Shown: positions 43,338 through 51,241 of the stretch, one piece after another
Layout of the letters: each line of letters starts with the position of its first letter
Numbering within the stretch: position 1 is the stretch's first letter
Assembly: GCF_004341845.1 (NCBI RefSeq)
Contig: NZ_SLVB01000001.1
Coordinates: forward strand, 124,001 to 188,000
Length of the DNA: 64,000 nt
Direction of reading: 5' to 3'
Origin: Novosphingobium sp. PhB165
GTDB taxonomy: Bacteria; Pseudomonadota; Alphaproteobacteria; Sphingomonadales; Sphingomonadaceae
Notes under the pieces: model-generated
The model's input: only the letters and a program-made list of their open reading frames with translations
Told to the model about the DNA's origin: nothing
Database searches by the model: none
Position numbers and translations under genes: made by a program

Positions 43338-44789
43338 TCACAGAACATCAAACGCAGATGCTTGCCGGAGTGATACAACGTCAAATCCTCGCGACGTGGC
43401 ATCCGCTTCGTCATCATGCTTTGCCGCCGGGAAGCTCTCAAGAGCGGTGAACCATTGTTCATTCCATGGTCCGCGCAGGACATCGACGTTACCGGCTTCT
43501 GCCTGGGCAGAGAACGGACCGAAGCGTGTGACTTTATCGCCCGTTTCAGTCGAAGACCGAACGTTGTAGCCGCTCAGCATCTTCACCATCTGCGCGACTT
43601 GGCTCTTGCCGGCTTGTCCGGGGTCTTGCGGGAGTGAAATCTCCACGGCTACGCCATCTTCCGAGGCAGTGTTGAGGATGAAACGCTCGACTCCTGCGGG
43701 CGTGGTCTTCGTCGTCCGGCAGTCGGCCACGATGTATCGGCCGTCAGGTGCGCGGCCGATCTTCACCGAAGCCGTAGCGTCAGGGTCGGGATTATCCGGC
43801 GTCGGCGGTGTCGCTGCGAGATCGTATCCTCGGCCCCATACCACGCCGGCGGGGATCGCATCGACCACACGGCACCAGGCGCGCTGGAAATACAGCCCGG
43901 CGGCGGGCCGGATCTTCCAGTTGCCGCCCAGCAAGCGCTCGCGCTCCACGAGGGGCAGCGCCAGCAGCGACGCCATGTACCCCGGATCGGCGGCCATCAG
44001 CGCCTTGTTGTCGGTCAGCTTGGCCGGGATGAACGTCAGTGACTTCGCGGGGATGGCGACCTGCTCACCCGCGTCGTTGATCATGGTGTAGCAGGCCAGG
44101 TTTTCGGGGCTGTCTGCCCACTTCAGGTCCTCGCCGACGCGGACGAACCACCGCAGCTTGCCCGCGCGTTCCGGGATGGGCAGGCCGGTGTCTTGGTCGA
44201 TCCACCACGCGATGAGGTCGGCGACCCAGCTATCCGCGTCAGGATTGCAGGTCGCCCGGATGTAGGGGCGCACACCGCACATCGAGCGGTTGCGGCTGAC
44301 CATGTACCAGAACTGGACCGCGGAGAAGTGCGTCAGCTCGTCGAAGCAGATCAGCGGGATCTGCGAACCCTGCCAGTTGAACCGGGTCTTGTCGTGTTCG
44401 AGGTGGGCGAAGCTCACGCTGGCGCCGGTGGGGAACGACCACGAGAGCGTGTGCTCCTTCGGATCGCCGCCGACCTGCGGGTAGAGGACGGCGCTTTCGT
44501 CCCATAGGCCGCCCTCGTTGCGGATCTGCACGGTGGACCGGCGGAAGAACACGGCGCCGAAGCCAGAGTTGGCGATGTGGCGCAGCGGCTCCATGAGTAG
44601 GCCCCACGTCTTCCCGCCGCCGGCACCGCCTCCGTAGATGGCGATGTCGGCAGGCGACGACAGGAACGCGGTCTGCGGGCCGGGCTGCGGCTTGATCGTT
44701 TCGGCGGTGATCTGCGGGCCGCCGTTGTGCCCTATGCCCGCTACCGGATGATCGTTAGGCTCTGTGAGGAATCCGACTGCGGGGCTCAT
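43338..44789 (-). CDS. Terminase large subunit
   Basis: 483-aa packaging motor and nuclease. Walker A is GGGAGGGKT (residues 53-61), Walker B LICFDE (about 147-152), and the coupling motif is in IRATCNPD. The C-terminal RNase H-like nuclease has acidic residues in GYDLAAT, ISLPQDPGQAGKSQ and HDDEADA. It overlaps the next upstream gene by 4 nt. The cleavage mode (cos or pac) cannot be read from this. Confidence 0.95.
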   Translation of the reverse strand: MSPAVGFLTEPNDHPVAGIGHNGGPQITAETIKPQPGPQTAFLSSPADIAIYGGGAGGGKTWGLLMEPLRHIANSGFGAVFFRRSTVQIRNEGGLWDESAVLYPQVGGDPKEHTLSWSFPTGASVSFAHLEHDKTRFNWQGSQIPLICFDELTHFSAVQFWYMVSRNRSMCGVRPYIRATCNPDADSWVADLIAWWIDQDTGLPIPERAGKLRWFVRVGEDLKWADSPENLACYTMINDAGEQVAIPAKSLTFIPAKLTDNKALMAADPGYMASLLALPLVERERLLGGNWKIRPAAGLYFQRAWCRVVDAIPAGVVWGRGYDLAATPPTPDNPDPDATASVKIGRAPDGRYIVADCRTTKTTPAGVERFILNTASEDGVAVEISLPQDPGQAGKSQVAQMVKMLSGYNVRSSTETGDKVTRFGPFSAQAEAGNVDVLRGPWNEQWFTALESFPAAKHDDEADATSRGFDVVSLRQASAFDVL

Positions 44790-44998
44790 GCGTCCGTCGG
44801 CGCCCCTTTGGGCAGGGTGATGCGCTTAATTTCGATCCGCCATTCGCCAAGGTCAATCACGTCCGGCTCTATGCCGGAAGACAAAGATGCGGAGATAAAG
44901 AACCCGCCATCCACGTCCTGACCATTGGCCAGAGCGTAGAGGACAAGCTCTCCCATTGCGTTGAGTACACGTTGCGGAGGTCGCGTCACGGACATCAC
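44786..44998 (-). CDS. Small hypothetical phage protein
   Basis: 70 aa: MMSVTRPPQRVLNAMGELVL, then LGEWRIEIKRITLPKG. It is coupled by ATGA to terminase and to the next gene upstream, and no family is recognised. It may assist packaging by position only. Confidence 0.6.
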   Translation of the reverse strand: MMSVTRPPQRVLNAMGELVLYALANGQDVDGGFFISASLSSGIEPDVIDLGEWRIEIKRITLPKGAPTDA

Positions 44999-45303
44999 TC
45001 ACCCCCGCTGCGAGAGAGGGCGGCAAGCACTGCACGGGCCTTGTCGGCGTCTTTACGGCCGGCCGCCCGGATGATGCGAAATAGGTCGATCTCGTCCGGC
45101 AGTGCGCGAAGTACTTCCTTCAGCGCCTCGGCGCGGGCTTGCTGGAGGGCGGCTTTGATGACGGCAGCGGCGGCAGGATGCGCCTCGGGAGTCATAGCGC
45201 CCTGCTGCCACTTCTTTAGACCAAAGGCGCCGTGTGCAGTTCTCCACACTGTCATTGCGGCCTCATCCAGCGCGCGCAGCTTGTCGGTGTCGATTTTGGT
45301 CAT
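44995..45303 (-). CDS. Small hypothetical phage protein
   Basis: 102 aa, helical, Ala-rich (MTKIDTDKLRALDEAAMTVW; AALQQARAEALKEVLRALPD). There are ATGA overlaps on both sides. No recognised domain. Confidence 0.6.
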   Translation of the reverse strand: MTKIDTDKLRALDEAAMTVWRTAHGAFGLKKWQQGAMTPEAHPAAAAVIKAALQQARAEALKEVLRALPDEIDLFRIIRAAGRKDADKARAVLAALSRSGGE

Positions 45304-46031
45304 GCCGTTGCCTCCCGCGCTTCCTTGTCACAGTCGCGGCAGGGTTCGCCGATCCGGTTCCCGTGAATGCAGCGTCGCGGAGCGTCCCCATCCTGCGCAG
45401 GAGCGGCGGAAAGAGCGGCCTCAATGCGAGCGTAGAGTTCGGGATAGATATACGGTGTGTCACTCGTCCAACCGCCTACCGTAGTGGACTGGCTCTTGAT
45501 TTCGCGGAGGATCGCCATCGCCTCCACCAACCTGTCAGGATTGCTCGGGGTGGCGGGGCGAGCGTAGAGAGCGCGGCATTCCTGACCTTGCGCACGGTAA
45601 TGCGGCAGGTCGTCCTCACTCGCGTCAATCCAGCCCCGATCCGGATGCTTGCGCTGCCACGCCACCGGCTCCTCGTCCGCAGGTTCGGCGGGGCGGGATT
45701 GCAGGGCGGCGATGGCGGCCCGGGCATAGTCCCACACCGGATGCCCTTCGCCCATGTCCTCAAGCTCCATGTCGCAACGATCCTCATCGTCGCGAAGCCT
45801 GTTCCAGATCGCTCTCGCCACTGTCTCCACCACATCCTCTGCGGCCGGGGTGGGGTTCATGGTCGCGGCAAGTTCTTCACGAGTGTTCTCGACCAGCGCC
45901 GCATAGGCAATTGCCGCCATCTCGTCGGCATCCATGGAAACCAGAACGTTACCCTGAATGTCTTCGTCAAAGACTTCGATCTCGTTGCGCGCAATCCGTT
46001 GCAGCGCCGCCTTCAGCTTCTCATCGCTCAT
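45300..46031 (-). CDS. Hypothetical phage accessory protein
   Basis: 243 aa with a central DEEPVAWQRKHPDRGWIDAS segment and a C-terminal CIHGNRIGEPCRDCDKE Cys/His cluster that may bind zinc. The modular, low-complexity layout resembles Ead/Ea22-type proteins of lambdoid phages, whose members are highly variable. The function is unknown. Confidence 0.65.
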   Translation of the reverse strand: MSDEKLKAALQRIARNEIEVFDEDIQGNVLVSMDADEMAAIAYAALVENTREELAATMNPTPAAEDVVETVARAIWNRLRDDEDRCDMELEDMGEGHPVWDYARAAIAALQSRPAEPADEEPVAWQRKHPDRGWIDASEDDLPHYRAQGQECRALYARPATPSNPDRLVEAMAILREIKSQSTTVGGWTSDTPYIYPELYARIEAALSAAPAQDGDAPRRCIHGNRIGEPCRDCDKEAREATA

Positions 46032-46062
46032 GTTCTTGGGGTCCTTGGTGGAGGGAGGGAGG

Positions 46063-46536
46063 TCATGCCGCGGTGTCCCGGCCGTTATCGGGGAGGGCGA
46101 AGATCGCGACGGCCGGCGCCGCAGCGGGCAGATCCTTCCCGTCCTTGCCGGTGATCTCGCGCTTGTTGGTGTAGGCGTTGCCCATCTCTTCGGCGGCTTG
46201 CTTGTGCAGCTGGGCGGCCAGCGGGAAGTTACCCTTGTCCTCGGCCTTCGTAGCCATGCGCTGGAGCGCGCGGAGCCGGGTCGAGCGGTGTGCGATTGCG
46301 ATCTGCGAGGAATCGTCCACGAACGATTTGCGGGCAGCCTCGAACAGCGCCCGCCACTTCGGCGCTACCTTGGCGCCGGCAACCTTCGTCGGATCATACT
46401 TCTCAACGTTCTGCCGGGTGATCGTCCGGCCAAATTCCTGGTTGACGGCGGCCACCACCTGAGATGGCGTGTCGAAGCATGCGAGAGCCTGCACGATGAA
46501 GGTTTTCACGTCGTCGGTAAGCTTGGCATCAGCCAC
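46063..46536 (-). CDS. DUF2280 protein, likely terminase small subunit
   Basis: 157 aa. The N-terminal helix-turn-helix region (DVKTFIVQALACFDTPSQVV, then FGRTITRQNVEKYDPTKV) and the RSTRLRALQRMATKAEDKGN helix fit DUF2280, a family found next to phage terminases. A DNA-recognition role for packaging is inferred from family and location; two to three small genes separate it from the large subunit. Confidence 0.78.
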   Translation of the reverse strand: MADAKLTDDVKTFIVQALACFDTPSQVVAAVNQEFGRTITRQNVEKYDPTKVAGAKVAPKWRALFEAARKSFVDDSSQIAIAHRSTRLRALQRMATKAEDKGNFPLAAQLHKQAAEEMGNAYTNKREITGKDGKDLPAAAPAVAIFALPDNGRDTAA

Positions 46537-46558
46537 GTTTCTGTCTCCTCTCGGTCAA

Positions 46559-47185
46559 CTAGGCGACCGCGCGCAGGCAGGTGCCGCAGGCCCCATCGAT
46601 CGAGGCCCGTCCGATCATCGGCGCGCGCTGGGCGGCATCCACCATCGCCGACACGCCAGCAGCCTCCGCGCCATACCGGGCGACGACACCCACGAACTCT
46701 TCGACATCATGCCCGCGGATCGCGAACGACGGCGTCCCGTCCTGCTTGAACTTGGGCATCCCGTAGTCGTCGAGCTTCTGGGCGCAGTGGTAGAGTTCAT
46801 GCTCCACCAGGGCGCAGAACGAGGGATCATCCATCCCGGCAGCAGCCGGCGCGCTGAACGTCAGCAGGAAGTCGGGCATCCCGTCGAACCAGTCGGCGAT
46901 CTGCTGCTCGGCGCGGGCCTTCTGCCACTTCCCCATTGCCATAGGCGGCATCAGCTCGGCCTGGCCGACGACGGCGCGCATGTTCCGGCTGTTGTCGCAG
47001 TTTGTCCAGAGGATGCCGAGGGCTGCATCACGCAGGTGGGCGTGGTCCGGGTTGTAGAGCTTGCTGTCCTCATTGAGGAAGGTCATGCGGATCCAGCTGC
47101 GCAGGTCCGGCGCGGGGACGAACCGGTCCATCATCTCCAGATCGGAGAAGGTGGCGAGGTCGTGGGGCGGGTAGGGGCGGCTCAC
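46559..47185 (-). CDS. Putative phage metallopeptidase
   Basis: 208 aa with a zincin motif VEHELYHCAQ (His129, Glu130, His133) and a downstream acidic/His segment (RGHDVEEFVGVVARYG) likely to supply the third ligand. It matches the small phage metallopeptidase family found near packaging genes. The substrate is unknown. Confidence 0.8.
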   Translation of the reverse strand: MSRPYPPHDLATFSDLEMMDRFVPAPDLRSWIRMTFLNEDSKLYNPDHAHLRDAALGILWTNCDNSRNMRAVVGQAELMPPMAMGKWQKARAEQQIADWFDGMPDFLLTFSAPAAAGMDDPSFCALVEHELYHCAQKLDDYGMPKFKQDGTPSFAIRGHDVEEFVGVVARYGAEAAGVSAMVDAAQRAPMIGRASIDGACGTCLRAVA

Positions 47186-47454
47186 AGCATCTTCTCCGCG
47201 CGATTGTCGCTACCCGCAGCGGACCGGCGCGCCAGAAGGAAGTCGGCACTCACTGTTTCGCCTAGGCCGGGCCACGAGATCGACAGGCCGTCGGGCGCGA
47301 TATCGAACTCTTCCAGCATCGCCGGGCGCGCGGCGCTGAGCATCGGAAACCACTCAAGCGGGGCACAGAGCGTGCGACCGTCGGCGAACTCGACGCAAAG
47401 CGCCTTCTTCGCGATCGTGACATCGCAGATGGTATGGTCGAGAGGGACAATCAT
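47182..47454 (-). CDS. DUF2442-like protein
   Basis: 90 aa from ATG 47,454 (the long upstream extension is another frame's shadow). IVPLDHTICDVTIAKKALCV and ADGRTLCAPLEWFPMLSAA, then GLSISWPGLGETVSADFLL, are typical DUF2442. The family often pairs with toxin-like DUF4160 genes, but none is present here. ATGA overlaps on both sides. Confidence 0.75.
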   Translation of the reverse strand: MIVPLDHTICDVTIAKKALCVEFADGRTLCAPLEWFPMLSAARPAMLEEFDIAPDGLSISWPGLGETVSADFLLARRSAAGSDNRAEKML

Positions 47455-47687
47455 GCGTGGCGAAGCTCCCGGAGGCGTTGGCGGTAATCTCGGCGCTGCT
47501 GGATCAGGGAGCATCCGCCGCACTCCTCCACCCAGCGCTTGTTGCATTCGGTGCGGGATCCGAAGACGGTTTCGACACCTCGCCATCCCCAGCGGATGAA
47601 GACCTCTGCGAAACCCGGAGGGGCTGGCTTGCGGCGGGTGTTGCGCTGGAACAGGTGCGCGGCGGAAATGACGGTCGCGGTCTGCAT
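47451..47687 (-). CDS. Small Cys-containing hypothetical protein
   Basis: 78 aa with Cys residues at CNKRWVEECGGC and a basic C-terminus (QQRRDYRQRLRELRHA), possibly a small zinc or nucleic-acid-binding protein. AGGAGGTGC upstream of the ATG is a strong ribosome site that overlaps the preceding short gene. No family is recognised. Confidence 0.6.
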   Translation of the reverse strand: MQTATVISAAHLFQRNTRRKPAPPGFAEVFIRWGWRGVETVFGSRTECNKRWVEECGGCSLIQQRRDYRQRLRELRHA

Positions 47688-47689
47688 GT

Positions 47690-47800
47690 TCAGTGCACCT
47701 CCTGCTGATCAAACGGCGATGTGCCGGGCTTCCATTGGGTGAGCGCGTAGGCGCGGCAGCGCATGCGATGCGCTTGGGCCGCGCTGTTCATCTTCCGCAT
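47690..47800 (-). CDS. Very short hypothetical peptide
   Basis: 36 aa (MRKMNSAAQAHRMRCRAYAL, ending in an EVH tail). It fits exactly between its neighbours with 2- and 7-base gaps, and its last codons carry the next gene's ribosome site. Evidence is spacing only. Confidence 0.35.
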   Translation of the reverse strand: MRKMNSAAQAHRMRCRAYALTQWKPGTSPFDQQEVH

Positions 47801-47807
47801 GTCGAGG

Positions 47808-48017
47808 TCAGCGGGGAGGACAGTCACCACCTTGCACATCATGCAGGGCGATGTGCTGGCCGGTGGAGAGATTGACCCAGATCGAGCCGACCGGCGCGAA
47901 GGCGGCGGCGCACTGAACTGCTCGGCACGACAGGATGTTGATCGCCTCTATCTCGGACTTGAGGCCGGGGATGCGCTGCATGGCACGGTGGATGGCGTGG
48001 GCGGTGATGGGGATCAT
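47808..48017 (-). CDS. Small hypothetical phage protein
   Basis: 69 aa: ITAHAIHRAMQRIPGLKSEI followed by a beta strand set ending GQHIALHDVQGGDC. It is conserved-looking and soluble. ATGA overlap with the short upstream frame. Confidence 0.55.
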   Translation of the reverse strand: MIPITAHAIHRAMQRIPGLKSEIEAINILSCRAVQCAAAFAPVGSIWVNLSTGQHIALHDVQGGDCPPR

Positions 48018-48151
48018 GCCGCGCGCTCCTCTGCAAACCGGCGCACGCGCGCGATGATGGCTCCCGAGGTTTCTGCGGTGAGCCGTGGGCCTGCTGCGGC
48101 GGTTGCGATCGCGACGCTCACCAGCAGAAGGGCTGCGCGCAACTGGTTCAC
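48014..48151 (-). CDS. Short membrane or secreted peptide
   Basis: 45 aa from GTG 48,151 (MNQLRAALLLVSVAIATAAA). One hydrophobic helix is followed by a basic tail; it could be a membrane peptide. It overlaps the next gene by 4 nt. Support is positional. Confidence 0.35.
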   Translation of the reverse strand: MNQLRAALLLVSVAIATAAAGPRLTAETSGAIIARVRRFAEERAA

Positions 48152-48207
48152 ATTACGCACAGAATCCGACGGCCAAGGGCGTTGCCTAACAAAAAAAGGA
48201 GACGCCA

Positions 48208-48441
48208 ATGCGCGTACTGGTCGCAATCGCAGCAGCCTCGCTGGCCCTGATGGGAACCGCGAACGCTCACCCTTATGATCACCACCGGCCACCGCCGCCG
48301 CGTCACGGCTATCACCGCCCGCCACCGCCGCGACATGCCTATCACCGGCCGCCGCCGCACCGCGATCGGTACTACGATCGCCACCACTATGAGCACTCGC
48401 GGTATCGGCATGATGACAGGCACCGGTACTACCGCCACTGA
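48208..48441 (+). CDS. Secreted His/Pro/Tyr-rich small protein (moron)
   Basis: 77 aa. The signal peptide MRVLVAIAAASLALMGTANA is followed by a low-complexity His-Pro-Arg-Tyr region with repeats of RHGYHRPPPP and RHAYHRPPP. AAGGAG sits 6 nt before the ATG and a strong terminator follows, so this is an independent single-gene unit facing opposite to the surrounding phage genes. Similar secreted His-rich proteins occur in sphingomonads; metal binding is plausible but untested. Confidence 0.7.
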   Translation: MRVLVAIAAASLALMGTANAHPYDHHRPPPPRHGYHRPPPPRHAYHRPPPHRDRYYDRHHYEHSRYRHDDRHRYYRH

Positions 48442-48477
48442 TCCCAGTGCGGTCTAACAGCCTCTGGCTTTGAACGG

Positions 48478-48508
48478 GGGGAGTGGTGCTTGTCGCCGCT
48501 CCCCTTTT
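48478..48508 (+). terminator. Intrinsic terminator of the His-rich gene
   Basis: GGGGAGTGG pairs with CCGCTCCCC (one G-T) and is followed by TTTT. Confidence 0.85.
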
Positions 48509-48543
48509 GCGTGGCGAGGGGCCCTTGAAGCTGGTCGTCCAGA

Positions 48544-48837
48544 TCATGCCACCTCTCCCGCGTCGATCTGTTGCTGGATCAGGTTGCCGTCCACGATGGG
48601 GACGAACCACAGGTGGGCCTCGTCCTCTTTCCCGAATGGCCAGCCACCGACATCCCGTGTCGGCAGTTCGATCTGCTCGACGCCGATCTGGATTTCCACG
48701 GACATGGTGCGGCCGAGGTCCAGCGGCGATCCGAAATAGGGCGGCTCGGAAATGGGCGAGCGGAACCAGAGCACAGGGCCCAGATCCTCATGCCAGACAT
48801 CGAACGGGCGTGGCGTGGTCAGCTTCTTGAGGCTCAT
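48544..48837 (-). CDS. Hypothetical phage protein
   Basis: 97 aa from ATG 48,837 with AGGAG 8 nt upstream. It begins MSLKKLTTPRPFDVWHEDLG and continues VLWFRSPISEPPYFGSPLDL, an aromatic-rich pattern that I recall from small phage proteins of unknown role near replication genes. Confidence 0.65.
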   Translation of the reverse strand: MSLKKLTTPRPFDVWHEDLGPVLWFRSPISEPPYFGSPLDLGRTMSVEIQIGVEQIELPTRDVGGWPFGKEDEAHLWFVPIVDGNLIQQQIDAGEVA

Positions 48838-49253
48838 GCCGACTTCTCCTGCGACCATTCGAGGCCGTTGGGCCCGTCCACGATCCAGCCTTCCTTCAGG
48901 CCGATGCGCTTGAGGCTCGGCATGAGGGTGTCCGGGTGGGGCAGGGGTTCGTGATGTGCCGGACCCTCTGGCGCGACCAAGCGCAGCACCGGCGGATGCT
49001 TCGGCCGGTTGTGCCAGGCCAGCGCGTCCTTGGTCGCTGCCACCACGGCCGGGACGATCTTCGACGGGTGATCGCAGGTCAGCCGGGCGGCGCGGATGCC
49101 GTCGCGGAAGATGTGCAGCGGCAGGTGGGCAAGAGCGTCAAACGCCGCGTCCAGCCAGTCCTCGGCTTCCTTCGAGGTCATCCCGGCGGGCTTCACCAGC
49201 GCGAGGCTGGCAGACAGCATCGCGACCATTTCGATTTCAGGTTCATCGTGCAC
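48834..49253 (-). CDS. Hypothetical protein next to the replication gene
   Basis: 139 aa, mainly helical (SKEAEDWLDAAFDALAHLPL). It is the partner immediately downstream of the replication protein, the usual place of a helicase-loader or replication-accessory factor in phages, but no loader motif is visible. It overlaps both neighbours. Confidence 0.6.
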   Translation of the reverse strand: MHDEPEIEMVAMLSASLALVKPAGMTSKEAEDWLDAAFDALAHLPLHIFRDGIRAARLTCDHPSKIVPAVVAATKDALAWHNRPKHPPVLRLVAPEGPAHHEPLPHPDTLMPSLKRIGLKEGWIVDGPNGLEWSQEKSA

Positions 49254-50094
49254 CGATTGCGATCCTTTCCTCTTGCTCCACGCGCTCGCGGCGCTTCCGG
49301 GCGGCCAAGTCCATGCCGATCTCCCGGACGGACGCGCGTTCCTCGGTTTGGTGCTGGGGTTGTGGTGCCTGACCGGCCGCGCGCTGTTGCTCGGCTTGCA
49401 GGGCCTTGGTGATCCACTCGATCGGGCTCGAAGGCGCGGGCTGGGCAGTCTGGCAGCGAGCCAGAACAGCGAGCACGGTGCCGTCCGAGTAGGTTTTTCT
49501 CCACCGGCCGATGATCGAGCGGGCTGCGGGCTCCTTGTGGCCAGATGCCATCAGGAGCTTGAGGCCGGTGCGGAAGATTGCTCCTGCGAGGTCCAGTGCC
49601 AGAGGCTCCGGCGCGTCGCGCCCGTCACCGATAGGTGACGGAATATCTTTGGTTCCCTTGTTTCCTTGTTCTTTTATGTCCCGCTTCTGTCCCAACTCTG
49701 TCCCATTTTCAGGTTCAGATGCTGTCCCAGCTTGCGGGTTGAAGTCCTGATATTTGCCGTAATTACATACGTTTATGACGAGACGGTCTGTCCCAACGCT
49801 TGTCCCACGGGCTGTCCCGGTTTTTGCGCGGGTCAGATTCACCATGCCTTCGGCTTCGAGGCGCTTGAGGAAACGGTCGACCGTCGACTTTGACCAGCCC
49901 CACTGATCTGCAAGCTCACGGATCGAATAGGAGAGCTGGCCGCGCTCCAGGGTGATCATCTTGCCACCTACATCGAACGGTGCCGGCTGCCACCGCGCGC
50001 GAGCGACGATCCAGAACCACGCACGGAAGCGCTCCGCATCCTTGAGGAGCGGGTGATCCAGCGCGCCGCGGTCCATGGCGATAAAGCCGCTCAC
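49243..50094 (-). CDS. Phage replication initiator-like protein with winged HTH
   Basis: 283 aa. GQLSYSIRELADQWGWSKST and VDRFLKRLEAEGMV (about 52-88) form a winged helix-turn-helix of the type found in phage replisome organisers. The middle is a flexible linker, and the C-terminal helical part (IIGRWRKTYSDGTVLAVLAR) may recruit helicase. The role in origin binding is inferred from architecture and position. Confidence 0.75.
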   Translation of the reverse strand: MSGFIAMDRGALDHPLLKDAERFRAWFWIVARARWQPAPFDVGGKMITLERGQLSYSIRELADQWGWSKSTVDRFLKRLEAEGMVNLTRAKTGTARGTSVGTDRLVINVCNYGKYQDFNPQAGTASEPENGTELGQKRDIKEQGNKGTKDIPSPIGDGRDAPEPLALDLAGAIFRTGLKLLMASGHKEPAARSIIGRWRKTYSDGTVLAVLARCQTAQPAPSSPIEWITKALQAEQQRAAGQAPQPQHQTEERASVREIGMDLAARKRRERVEQEERIAIGAR

Positions 50095-50288
50095 AGGTGG
50101 GCGCCCCCGTCGATCAGCAGGGCACGCGCGTGCAGGTCAGCACGGGCAACCTTGGCCGCGTCAGCAGCAGCGAAGTCGCTGGGGTAGGTTTCCTGAGGGT
50201 AGACCAGGGCTCGGCCGCAGCTGCCGATCAGGCGCCACGAGAAGCCACCGTCTACCGGCACAACCTCGAAGGGGGCAGGGACGCTCAA
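50091..50288 (-). CDS. Small hypothetical protein
   Basis: 65 aa from TTG 50,288, which has GGAGG 6 nt upstream and forms a TTGA overlap with the previous stop; an ATG at 50,315 has no ribosome site. VDGGFSWRLIGSCGRALVYP suggests a small beta fold. It is ATGA-coupled to the replication gene. Confidence 0.55.
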   Translation of the reverse strand: MSVPAPFEVVPVDGGFSWRLIGSCGRALVYPQETYPSDFAAADAAKVARADLHARALLIDGGAHL

Positions 50289-50638
50289 ATGGTCCTCCAG
50301 TCGATCGAGGGCCACATGGAGCGCGCGAAGGCGAGGCGCAGGGTGGAGGCTTCCGTGTTGGTCGCGGATCCGCCCTTCACGTCTTCGCAGACCTTCCGCC
50401 CCGCCTCGATGTATGAGAAATCGGGCGTGTAGACGGCGCGGCGGCCGTTCAGGTGCATCACCGGCTTGCCCTCGATGGCGAAGGTGAAGACAGGCTCGAC
50501 CTCAAGGCCGACGATCTCCCCGGCGCGCTGGAGCAGGTGCAGCTCATTGCAGCGGCGCGCTTCCTTGGCACTGGCGTGCTTGTGGCCGTGCTGGCAGGGC
50601 GTCTTGCGGGCGCCGAACTTGTTGGGGCGTCCGGTCAT
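50285..50638 (-). CDS. DUF1064 predicted nuclease
   Basis: 117 aa from ATG 50,638. FGARKTPCQHGHKHASAKEA, LLQRAGEIVGLEVEPVFTFA and RRAVYTPDFSYIEAG with CEDVKGG following match DUF1064. The E...PDF...DVKG arrangement is that of PD-(D/E)xK nucleases, possibly a Holliday-junction resolvase or VRR-type enzyme. It is coupled to the upstream gene. Confidence 0.8.
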   Translation of the reverse strand: MTGRPNKFGARKTPCQHGHKHASAKEARRCNELHLLQRAGEIVGLEVEPVFTFAIEGKPVMHLNGRRAVYTPDFSYIEAGRKVCEDVKGGSATNTEASTLRLAFARSMWPSIDWRTI

Positions 50639-50823
50639 TGGCCGATCTCCATCAGTTCGCTGACCTTGCGGGTGGCGCGCTCGACACCACGGCTCCACCA
50701 GAAGCCGCGCTTGGTGCCCCGGCTGTACGGGTTGCTCAGAGGCTCGCCGCGGAACCGGTGCGCGATCAGGGCGTCACGCCCCTCGCGCATCAGCTGTTCG
50801 ATACCGATCACAGGGTGCTCCAA
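50635..50823 (-). CDS. Small protein, possibly CrpP/RMF-like
   Basis: 62 aa. EGRDALIAHRFRGEPLSNPY followed by WWSRGVERA resembles the short Gly...NPY...W..G pattern of ribosome modulation factor/CrpP-like peptides. The resemblance is weak; otherwise it is a hypothetical phage protein. Confidence 0.5.
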   Translation of the reverse strand: MEHPVIGIEQLMREGRDALIAHRFRGEPLSNPYSRGTKRGFWWSRGVERATRKVSELMEIGQ

Positions 50824-50993
50824 TCGATCGGCTCCATGTCGGTGCGCCCCTTGGCGCGCAGGTCGGCGCGGATCTGGTCGACCATCGCGCGCTTGCGCGC
50901 CTTGGCGTCATCCCGTGCGATCTGGCCAAGGGCGCGCCCGGCTTCGCGGGCGGTGGTGGGCGTGGTGGCACGCCGGAAGAGACGGCCCAGCAC
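50808..50993 (-). CDS. Small basic hypothetical protein
   Basis: 61 aa, helical and strongly basic (AREAGRALGQIARDDAKARK). No family is recognised. It overlaps the next gene by 16 nt and lies 2 bases from the GapR-like gene. Confidence 0.5.
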   Translation of the reverse strand: MLGRLFRRATTPTTAREAGRALGQIARDDAKARKRAMVDQIRADLRAKGRTDMEPIDWSTL

Positions 50994-50995
50994 GG

Positions 50996-51241
50996 TTAGA
51001 ATTCCAAGCCGAGTTGGACGGAATAAGTCTCGATCAGAGCTTCGCGCTCGGCCAGTTTCTGGCGGTCCATCGCGCGGCGCTTGATCATTTCCTTCATGAT
51101 GACCGGGTCGAAGCCCTCGGCCTTTGCCAGGCTAAAACGCTCCTTGATGTCTTCGTTGAGGCCTTTCCGCTCCTCGATCAGGCGTTCGGCAGCCTCGATG
51201 TGCTGGCGGAGGATCTTGGCGGTGGTGCTGTCGTCAGCCAT
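50996..51241 (-). CDS. GapR / DUF2312 family DNA-binding protein
   Basis: 81 aa matching GapR: LRQHIEAAERLIEERKGLNE, DIKERFSLAKAEGFDPVIMK and EMIKRRAMDRQKLAEREALI, with the typical short C-terminal helix. Cellular GapR encircles overtwisted DNA ahead of forks in alphaproteobacteria; a phage copy beside replication genes suggests a similar service for phage replication (inference). Confidence 0.88.
   Translation of the reverse strand: MADDSTTAKILRQHIEAAERLIEERKGLNEDIKERFSLAKAEGFDPVIMKEMIKRRAMDRQKLAEREALIETYSVQLGLEF

Noticed and set aside
48014..48610. 198-codon minus-strand frame
   Set aside because: It covers the His-rich gene and its terminator in antisense; only the last 45 codons, from GTG 48,151, remain plausible.
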